A stretch of 57,881 bases of DNA. Source: a virus. The notes under the pieces are model-generated. The model was not told the DNA's origin and made no database searches. It saw nothing but the letters and a program-made list of their open reading frames with translations. Below are positions 52,175-57,881 of the stretch, in pieces. The stretch spans positions 1 to 57,881 of the IMG/VR virus record IMGVR_UViG_3300012002_000216; one strand, given 5' to 3'. How positions within the stretch are numbered: the stretch's first letter is position 1; each line of letters opens with the position of its first letter. The translations under genes were made by a program, and so were the position numbers.

Positions 52175-53260
52175 ATGTTTGAAATTATTAAGCGTCTGGC
52201 ACGACAAAAGCGAGAGCGATCGCTTGTTAAGACTAGGGAAAAGACGGATTCTAAGTCTACGCAACAAGCGAACAAGAGTAAGCCTCGTAAAGAGACTGCG
52301 GAGAAGAAGCCTACAGAGGCTAAGACAGAGGTGAAACGTCGTAAAGAAGCGGCTACGCAGAAGCCAAAAAAGGAAACTACCGAGCGCAAGCCGACAGAAA
52401 ATGATACAGTCGAGAAGCCTCCTTCTATTGAAGATGAGCCTCATGTCATTTCCAAAGGAAAAGAGCCAGTTCGCTCTTCTGTATTAGATAAGTTCTTAGA
52501 CACATATGACCCCGAGGGCAACCTTGAGTTTAACAGTCTGCAATTTCGTAAAGGCGCACGAATCACAGTTCCTTTTGGCCTAGAGAATGGGTTCAAGATG
52601 ATAGACGGGCAAATGGTTTGGGGCTACGTTAGACTACATGCTGGTGTTGATCGCGCTGGTGGTGGTACCGCAGAGTATCCTCAAGGGGATATTCCTGATG
52701 TTGTTCAAGTTCCTTTTCATGCTCATCGTTCTTATATATATGAATATGGTGATACATCGTATGGAACGCTCGTTGTCTTATATAATGACACATATAAGTT
52801 TGAATTTCGTATCGCTCACATGAACCCAAACCAAGATACTCGCAAACACAATGAAAAAGGACCGCTTACTAGTTGGTCTTATAATCGTCTAAAACAACGT
52901 CGCCCTTTTGAACGAAATACGTCACTAGGTTCTGCTGGCTCCTGGGGGCACTCTACCGGTGCGCATACACACACCGAGATCAAATCATATGAACCGAAGT
53001 GTGAAGTACTTGAGCAATTACTTCATGAACTCTATGGTTCTGCGGGAACTGAAGAGTATACTAAAGAAGACGTAATCGCTGCCTATCGGCGACAGCGCAA
53101 CTATACCAATGCATCTTCGGATACGATCTTGCGCGACTACGCCCAGCTTCGAGAAGATAAGAAGACCATTCTTCTCAACCCATATAAGTGTGAGTACGTT
53201 GACTGGGATGGCTCACTAAAGACACGCTACTCTACCGAATTGCTATTCAATGGGCTATAG
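52175..53260 (+). CDS. M23-family peptidase, probable endolysin
   Basis: 361 residues. Residues 1-95 are Lys/Glu/Thr rich and probably disordered. The catalytic domain follows: zinc ligands in LHAGVD (H155, D159) and the HTH pair in GAHTHTEI near 264, with the intervening VQVPFHAHRSYIYEYGD and GTLVVLYND strands of the LytM fold. M23 enzymes cut peptide cross-links in peptidoglycan. No signal peptide, so release needs a holin; the next gene fits that. A virion-associated lytic role is the alternative. Confidence 0.8.
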   Translation: MFEIIKRLARQKRERSLVKTREKTDSKSTQQANKSKPRKETAEKKPTEAKTEVKRRKEAATQKPKKETTERKPTENDTVEKPPSIEDEPHVISKGKEPVRSSVLDKFLDTYDPEGNLEFNSLQFRKGARITVPFGLENGFKMIDGQMVWGYVRLHAGVDRAGGGTAEYPQGDIPDVVQVPFHAHRSYIYEYGDTSYGTLVVLYNDTYKFEFRIAHMNPNQDTRKHNEKGPLTSWSYNRLKQRRPFERNTSLGSAGSWGHSTGAHTHTEIKSYEPKCEVLEQLLHELYGSAGTEEYTKEDVIAAYRRQRNYTNASSDTILRDYAQLREDKKTILLNPYKCEYVDWDGSLKTRYSTELLFNGL

Positions 53261-53262
53261 AC

Positions 53263-53490
53263 ATGCTTGAAATTATATGGACGATAGTCCAATGGTATGC
53301 CGCCATTGGACTACTTCTTTCTATCGCTACATTCATTGGTTCTGCTGAGCCCTCCTTCCACCTCTCGCTAACAGAGCGAGTACTTATTGCCTTACGAGCT
53401 ATATATCTATGGCCATTGGCGATCTTCTCTATTCTTTATGATATGATAGCCGATCGTGCAGCAGCCTCTAGAAAGCTCCAAAAGAAGTGA
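53263..53490 (+). CDS. Small membrane protein, holin candidate
   Basis: 75 residues with two hydrophobic segments (WTIVQWYAAIGLLLSIATFI and ALRAIYLWPLAIFSILYDMI) and a basic tail (RAAASRKLQKK). Starts 3 nt after the endolysin-like gene. Size, topology and position fit a class II holin. Confidence 0.6.
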   Translation: MLEIIWTIVQWYAAIGLLLSIATFIGSAEPSFHLSLTERVLIALRAIYLWPLAIFSILYDMIADRAAASRKLQKK

Positions 53491-53529
53491 TTGGCTATCT
53501 CCATTCTTAGTAAGGTATATTAACCATAC

Positions 53530-55596
53530 ATGATTACGCTACAACGATTGACACTTGAGAATTTCATGAACATTGAGTCTGCGGACCTAGACCTAGCTTC
53601 CTCTTATCTGAATATTTTTACAGGTCCCAATGGAGCAGGTAAATCCTCTTTGATAGAGGCAATTGCTACATGCTTTACCGAACGACGTCGAGGTGACTCG
53701 TTTAAGGATTTTATCAAGCATGGTAGCACGAATGCTAAAATACATCTTGAAGCGATGTACAATCAGAATCCCGTTACGTTCGATGTTGAGCTAATCAATA
53801 AGTCAGGATACCCGCCAACAAAACGTCAGATCACCTATAAGGGTATAACGTACAAAAATTCGGAGTGCTCCCCTCTGTTGGAGTCCTTTGGGCTAGATTA
53901 TTTACAGCATATCATGTTCTCTCTTCAAGGGGAGAATAACGTTGTGGATCTCAAGCCTGCAGAACGTACGAAAGTACTAAAGCGTATTTTCGACTTTGAA
54001 TTGAAGCCGCAAGTAGACGCTCTAGAAAACCGCATGAGCCAGGACGAACAGGCACTACTAGTAGCACAGACTCAATTCGATACCTTGTCTGCTCGTGAAT
54101 TCACCCCACAGCAAGAAAAGAAAGAGCTTTCACCTACTCAAATCAAGCGCTACGAAATGGGGCTTGAAGAGGTTGAGAGAAAGCTCAAAGAAGTGGAGCA
54201 GCGGGCATTTCAGGCCTCTACAGTACAGAAGGACATTGACAATGTTGATGGACGAATAGCCTCATTAGAAGACCAGATTACTTCTGCTCAACAAACTATT
54301 GAAAAGCTCACGTCAGACATCGCAGCTCTTCAAACTGATATTACAACGTATACCACCAATGTTGATGAGCTCGAATTAGACGAAACGATTCAGACTCAAA
54401 TCGACGAAAAGACAGAGAACATCGCCTCTCTTACTGCTCTCGTAGAGCAAAATGAGCGGTTGATCGCTGAAAAGCAAGACGCTCTTGATTCAGTTTATCC
54501 AAAGATAGTCGAACTGACAACGCATATTGAAGCACATAAGAAAGGCTCCTGTCCAACATGCGGGCAGGCGACGCAACCAGAGTCAGTACCTGAAATGGAG
54601 AAGGATAAGGAACAACTAGCTACTGAACGAGCTGCGCTTCAAACTGAGCAAACACAACTACAACAATCACGAGAAGACTCCCGACGTACTGTTACGCGAT
54701 TAGAGAACGAAATTGCTAATCATAAACAAGCTCTCATTAGCAACAAGCGCACTAGAGAACAATATGATCAGTTTATCTCTCGTATGCAAAACGATATTGT
54801 AACGCATAACCAGCGTATAGCTGATCTGCAAAACAATATCGTATCGTTAGAAGCTACGCTTGCCAATACTCGGCAAGAACGGTCTGACCTTGTTCAATCC
54901 CAGCAAGAGGTTGAGGTTGATATTGACCAGCTATATACCGATCGTACGCGTCTAAGAAAGGCTCTAGAAGATGATAAAGTTACTAAAGCACTTAATGCAT
55001 CCATTCGACAGCAAAATGCTGAGTTAGAGACAGAGAAAGTTCAAGTTGAAGAACAACTGCAAGAGCTTATTGATCTTCAAAATAAGCTGTCTGCTAGTCT
55101 TAATCATTGTCGTGATGCAAAACGAATTCTATCAGTGGATCTTCCTAATTACATCATCGTGAAGGCGTGCTCAAAGCTCGAAAAGCACATCAATAGCTTC
55201 ATAGCAAATGTGAAGCCAGGAATGGTAGTACGACTACTTCAGAATAAACGAGGTGTTGATTTCTTCTATTCTCCAAAAGGGGAGGACACTGATGTCAATG
55301 AATGGATGTCTACGAAGATGGCATCGGGGTTTGAACGCGAGCTGCTATCAGCCGCGTGGAGGGTGGCTCTTGCGAAAGCATATAGCCTCGATATCCTAGT
55401 ATTAGATGAAATAGATAGTGCTGCATCGGTACAGGCATCGGAGAAGATGTTCCGTGAAATCGCTACTCTAGAAGGCTTTGAGCAGTTGATTATCATATCG
55501 CATAAACCAGAGGTGGTCGATGCTGTAAGAATGGAGACCGATCGTATTTCCGCCTATACAGTAGAAGGTGGAACCTTCACTCTCCAAGATTACTAA
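53530..55596 (+). CDS. Rad50/SbcC-like ATPase (gp46-like)
   Basis: 688 residues. Walker A GPNGAGKSS near 32, a Q-loop in SLQGENNV, two long coiled coils (about 165-330 and 350-520) around a zinc hook CPTCG near 341, an ABC signature-like GFERELLS near 600 and Walker B ILVLDEID near 625. Partner of the Mre11-like protein at 20769-21800; together they resect DNA ends for recombination and replication. No clear SD. Confidence 0.9.
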   Translation: MITLQRLTLENFMNIESADLDLASSYLNIFTGPNGAGKSSLIEAIATCFTERRRGDSFKDFIKHGSTNAKIHLEAMYNQNPVTFDVELINKSGYPPTKRQITYKGITYKNSECSPLLESFGLDYLQHIMFSLQGENNVVDLKPAERTKVLKRIFDFELKPQVDALENRMSQDEQALLVAQTQFDTLSAREFTPQQEKKELSPTQIKRYEMGLEEVERKLKEVEQRAFQASTVQKDIDNVDGRIASLEDQITSAQQTIEKLTSDIAALQTDITTYTTNVDELELDETIQTQIDEKTENIASLTALVEQNERLIAEKQDALDSVYPKIVELTTHIEAHKKGSCPTCGQATQPESVPEMEKDKEQLATERAALQTEQTQLQQSREDSRRTVTRLENEIANHKQALISNKRTREQYDQFISRMQNDIVTHNQRIADLQNNIVSLEATLANTRQERSDLVQSQQEVEVDIDQLYTDRTRLRKALEDDKVTKALNASIRQQNAELETEKVQVEEQLQELIDLQNKLSASLNHCRDAKRILSVDLPNYIIVKACSKLEKHINSFIANVKPGMVVRLLQNKRGVDFFYSPKGEDTDVNEWMSTKMASGFERELLSAAWRVALAKAYSLDILVLDEIDSAASVQASEKMFREIATLEGFEQLIIISHKPEVVDAVRMETDRISAYTVEGGTFTLQDY

Positions 55597-55599
55597 TTA
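55592..55599 (+). promoter_or_regulatory. ACTAATTA element
   Basis: Contains the TAA stop of the Rad50-like gene; 15 nt before ATG 55615. Confidence 0.6.
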
Positions 55600-55614
55600 G
55601 AGAGGGAGTAGTGA

Positions 55615-56322
55615 ATGGCACAACTATTTTATGAAGGGCGTAATCTCCAGGACGATGTTGAGGAGTTTATTGAAACTCTTCTCAATCAAGGATATGATCG
55701 AAAAGAAATTGTTGATCGAATCACCCAGCTCTTTCCGGGCTTCGATATTGCGCTTGCGTCTGAGGCATATGAAGAATACGAGAAGGATAATGATCCAGCG
55801 AACGAAGAAGCAACATCTGGGGATATTGAACGTTTTATAGATGACCTAGAAGCGGATGGATTTCCTCATGACGAAGCAGTTGAGAAAGCAATGAAGCGCT
55901 ACAAACTAACAGCGCAGGAGATTGAAAGTATGACAGAGAGTAATAAGCGTAAACCACGCACCACCGAACGAGCAGCAGCTCTTAGCTATCTTGATAAGCT
56001 AGAGTCAGCAGTTAATCAGTTTCAGGAAGCATACCCGGAAATGGGAGCTCTTAGTGACGACGATGTTGACGATGAAGATATCGTCGACCTCGACGATGAG
56101 ACCCCAGCGCTTAATGATACTGAAGATGACTTTGATATGGAGAGTGCAGCTCGACGCTTAAACGATCTTGTACAGGATGAAGAGTGGGACGAAGAAGATG
56201 CTGCTATATACATTATTGAAACAGAAGCAGCTCACCTTTTTGATACCGAAGAAGAAGAAACTGCCTTGATCGGCGAACTTCTCGACACTGCATATGAGGT
56301 GAATTTGACTGAAGGAGAGTAG
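55615..56322 (+). CDS. Acidic helical hypothetical protein
   Basis: 235 residues, very acidic. Looks like repeated short helical hairpins (FIETLLNQGYDRKEIVDRI and FIDDLEADGFPHDEAVEKAM are similar units at about 18-40 and 78-100). No known domain; DNA mimicry is possible from charge only. TAG stop. Confidence 0.6.
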   Translation: MAQLFYEGRNLQDDVEEFIETLLNQGYDRKEIVDRITQLFPGFDIALASEAYEEYEKDNDPANEEATSGDIERFIDDLEADGFPHDEAVEKAMKRYKLTAQEIESMTESNKRKPRTTERAAALSYLDKLESAVNQFQEAYPEMGALSDDDVDDEDIVDLDDETPALNDTEDDFDMESAARRLNDLVQDEEWDEEDAAIYIIETEAAHLFDTEEEETALIGELLDTAYEVNLTEGE

Positions 56323-56324
56323 AC

Positions 56325-56540
56325 TCACTCATCCTCATCAGGTTCAGCGAACATAACATCTTGACACGTCTGGCAAAGACCAGTGATCGAGTATTCACGA
56401 CGAGATATCTCGTCTACAAAATCCTTTTCATATACAGGGTTCTGACACATAGGACAGAGCCCTAGTTGTGTATACATTGCCTCTACGCGGAAGTCTGGAT
56501 GTTGGAATAATGGTCTGCTAATGTCGGGTTTTGGCAACAT
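56325..56540 (-). CDS. Small zinc-ribbon protein
   Basis: 71 residues with CPMC and CQTC pairs 26 residues apart, a classic zinc ribbon, and an acidic tail. SD AGGAGG. Role unknown. Confidence 0.7.
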   Translation of the reverse strand: MLPKPDISRPLFQHPDFRVEAMYTQLGLCPMCQNPVYEKDFVDEISRREYSITGLCQTCQDVMFAEPDEDE

Positions 56541-56552
56541 ATATGCCTCCTA

Positions 56553-56735
56553 TCAGTACTGTGCTTCGTCTGCCTCTTCATCAATATCTTGTTCATAGTA
56601 ATCAAAAAGTGCAGACTCTACCATATCATATGTCAAGTCATCAATAGCAACTCCACGCCACATCTGGAGCACCGCCGCTCCTACTATTGTGATAGCTATG
56701 TCATGCTCTTTAGCTACTTGAGCTATTGCACTCAT
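56553..56735 (-). CDS. Small acidic hypothetical protein
   Basis: 60 residues, hydrophobic N-terminal half (AITIVGAAVLQMW) and acidic C-terminus. Two nt after the upstream gene. Unrecognised. Confidence 0.55.
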   Translation of the reverse strand: MSAIAQVAKEHDIAITIVGAAVLQMWRGVAIDDLTYDMVESALFDYYEQDIDEEADEAQY

Positions 56736-56737
56736 TG

Positions 56738-57472
56738 TTAAATTCCATGTACGTCTGAGTCTTGATATGGTACGTTCTCTACCGAAAATATCTCGCCTTG
56801 GATATCAATTGAACCACTTACGTTATGTGATCGTACTGACGCGCGATTACTCATTGAGATGTATTCACTATCGTCTGTTTCATAGTCGAGGTTGGTGAAG
56901 TCGAAATCCCGTAATTGATCGTATGTAAAGTCATATTTTTCAAGGAGGGCCTCTGTAAGAGCGTAGACTTCAGGTCCTTCCTGCTGTGCTTCATCGATAA
57001 TAGCCTTAGTAAGTTGCATTTTCTTGGCTCTTTGTTTCTGGTCTATGGCGTCTTCCGCTGAAAGTTTCTTGACAGTAAAGTTGTCACCAAAGCGACGCTG
57101 CTCGGCATCTCGCTCTTTACGCTTGCGCATTGCGTATGCTTTTGCCTTCTCTTTATCATCGAATATCTTTATAACGTCCTTCAATACAGGCTTACGTGTC
57201 TCTTGATCCCGACGAGTTGAGTATACAGCGTATGTGATCTCTGTTTCTTCCCCATACCATGCTTTAGGAGATCGATTGCTAGATGTTTCTCTGACACGAC
57301 GACGTTGCCGTACTGCACGTTCAAGATCGGCCTTAGTTACATTGCGGTTGGCTACGCGCAGGTCAACGGCAATTTCTGCAACATCTTCATATAGAAGACC
57401 AAACTTTTCAGAAACATCTGCAGCCGCTGTGGCTAACGCCTCGTACTCTTTCAAATCATCATATCCACTCAT
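56738..57472 (-). CDS. Hypothetical protein
   Basis: 244 residues, charged, helical N- and C-terminal parts with a basic centre (MRKRKERDAEQRRFG). N-terminal LYEDVAEIAVDLRVANRNVT hints at an HTH-like helix pair. Unknown function. SD AGGAGA; ACTAATTA element upstream. Confidence 0.6.
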   Translation of the reverse strand: MSGYDDLKEYEALATAAADVSEKFGLLYEDVAEIAVDLRVANRNVTKADLERAVRQRRRVRETSSNRSPKAWYGEETEITYAVYSTRRDQETRKPVLKDVIKIFDDKEKAKAYAMRKRKERDAEQRRFGDNFTVKKLSAEDAIDQKQRAKKMQLTKAIIDEAQQEGPEVYALTEALLEKYDFTYDQLRDFDFTNLDYETDDSEYISMSNRASVRSHNVSGSIDIQGEIFSVENVPYQDSDVHGI

Positions 57473-57488
57473 TCGTATCTCCTATGTT

Positions 57489-57496
57489 TAATTAGT
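57489..57496 (-). promoter_or_regulatory. ACTAATTA element
   Basis: Minus strand; its TAA is the stop of the 57492-57881 gene, 16 nt before ATG 57472. Confidence 0.6.
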
Positions 57497-57881
57497 ACGC
57501 CACTGATCCTACTCTGGTGAAGGAGTTGCCATTAAGAATGAGCGTAGTGTCGGTGACAGTGAACGAAGTCGGACTCGAGCTGCCGCCGCCTTCAATTGTT
57601 ATTATAAGGTCATTATCTTCATTGATACTCCAGGTAAGGGGAGTGGAACTTTCTCCGTTAATGATTTCTCCTGTAGTATCAGTATTGAATATATATGTGT
57701 GCCCATTCTCCCACGTACCAACCAGCATAGCAGTTCGCCAGGCGTGAACCGTGACGGTAGTCTTGACAGTGATTTCAGCATCGATGTTACCCTTACTATG
57801 TCTTATGGCTATGTCTTCTCCAAGTTCGTCTTCCGCAAAGATATAAACATGATCCTCTGTGGTTGTCGTACTATCACTCCA
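57492..57881 (-). CDS. C-terminal part of a beta-rich protein, truncated by window end
   Basis: The frame stays open to the last base of the window, so this is the 3' end of a longer gene; 129 residues are visible. Strongly beta: VYIFAEDELGEDIAIRH, then a lipocalin-like segment MLVGTWENGHTYIFNTDTTG, LTWSINEDNDLIITI and TLILNGNSFTRVG. Could be a virion or surface-binding protein. Confidence 0.6.
   Translation of the reverse strand, partial: WSDSTTTTEDHVYIFAEDELGEDIAIRHSKGNIDAEITVKTTVTVHAWRTAMLVGTWENGHTYIFNTDTTGEIINGESSTPLTWSINEDNDLIITIEGGGSSSPTSFTVTDTTLILNGNSFTRVGSVAY

Noticed and set aside
1-57881. CRISPR array, IS element or integrase
   Set aside because: No regularly spaced direct repeats, transposase motifs or tyrosine/serine recombinase signatures were seen.
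1-57881. Full TAG recoding
   Set aside because: Fifteen genes end cleanly at TAG before neighbouring genes and no large gene contains an in-frame TAG, so TAG is mainly still a stop here.

Overview
This 57.9 kb window is part of the genome of a large contractile-tailed (myovirus-type) bacteriophage. The evidence is one collinear block for sheath, tube, baseplate and fibre proteins, together with a phage replication and recombination set (primase, family A DNA polymerase, 5'-3' exonuclease, Mre11/Rad50-like pair, a candidate sliding clamp), two sigma-like factors, its own GroEL, a tRNA, an M23 endolysin and many small unknown genes. Both window ends cut through genes. No integrase, terminase, portal or capsid gene is visible. 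Several proteins (the KxDG ligase-like protein, the degenerate nucleotidylyltransferase, the gp25- and gp6-like baseplate proteins) recall T4-like viruses. The host cannot be named; the GGDEF enzyme and shape of the genes fit a bacterium that uses cyclic di-GMP.

Layout. 1-6 kb: AAA+ ATPase (partial), ligase-like protein, nucleotidylyltransferase-like protein. 6-12.4 kb, mostly minus strand: sigma-like factor, clamp-like protein, a divergent second sigma-like factor, an HNH-like protein, small acidic proteins, DnaG-type primase. 12.5-16.2 kb: family A polymerase that ends before motifs B and C, followed by a CheY-like receiver and a membrane diguanylate cyclase. 16.2-21.8 kb: unknown genes, a FEN-type nuclease and the Mre11-like nuclease. 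21.8-45.3 kb: virion block (FN3 protein, sheath, two tandem tube proteins plus a third tube-like protein, gp25-like, gp6-like, a 2790-residue giant protein, a 645-residue protein, tail-collar/S74 fibre) ending with a Nudix hydrolase. 45.3-48.6 kb: small genes, Pth2-type peptidyl-tRNA hydrolase, an amber-reading tRNA and about 500 nt of structured non-coding RNA. 48.6-57.9 kb: a promoter-terminator unit that may be a small RNA with an anti-Shine-Dalgarno tract, GroEL, Lar-like and Nudix proteins, M23 endolysin with a holin-like neighbour, Rad50-like ATPase and more small genes.

Regulation. Two promoter classes can be read by eye. One is host-like: TTGNNN, exactly 18 nt, then a TATAAT-like hexamer (five cases). 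The other is a single-block element ACTAATT(A/G), found 21 times, nearly always 3-50 nt upstream of a start codon and always in the orientation of the next gene; it is the best candidate for a phage-specific late promoter read by one of the two sigma-like factors. Fifteen genes end in TAG while the phage encodes a tRNA with anticodon CUA, so programmed amber readthrough (for example GroEL into the next gene, in frame) is a testable idea.

Most notable for follow-up: the receiver plus diguanylate cyclase pair, the fractured DNA polymerase, the tRNA/structured RNA locus, the ACTAATT element and the anti-SD small RNA.
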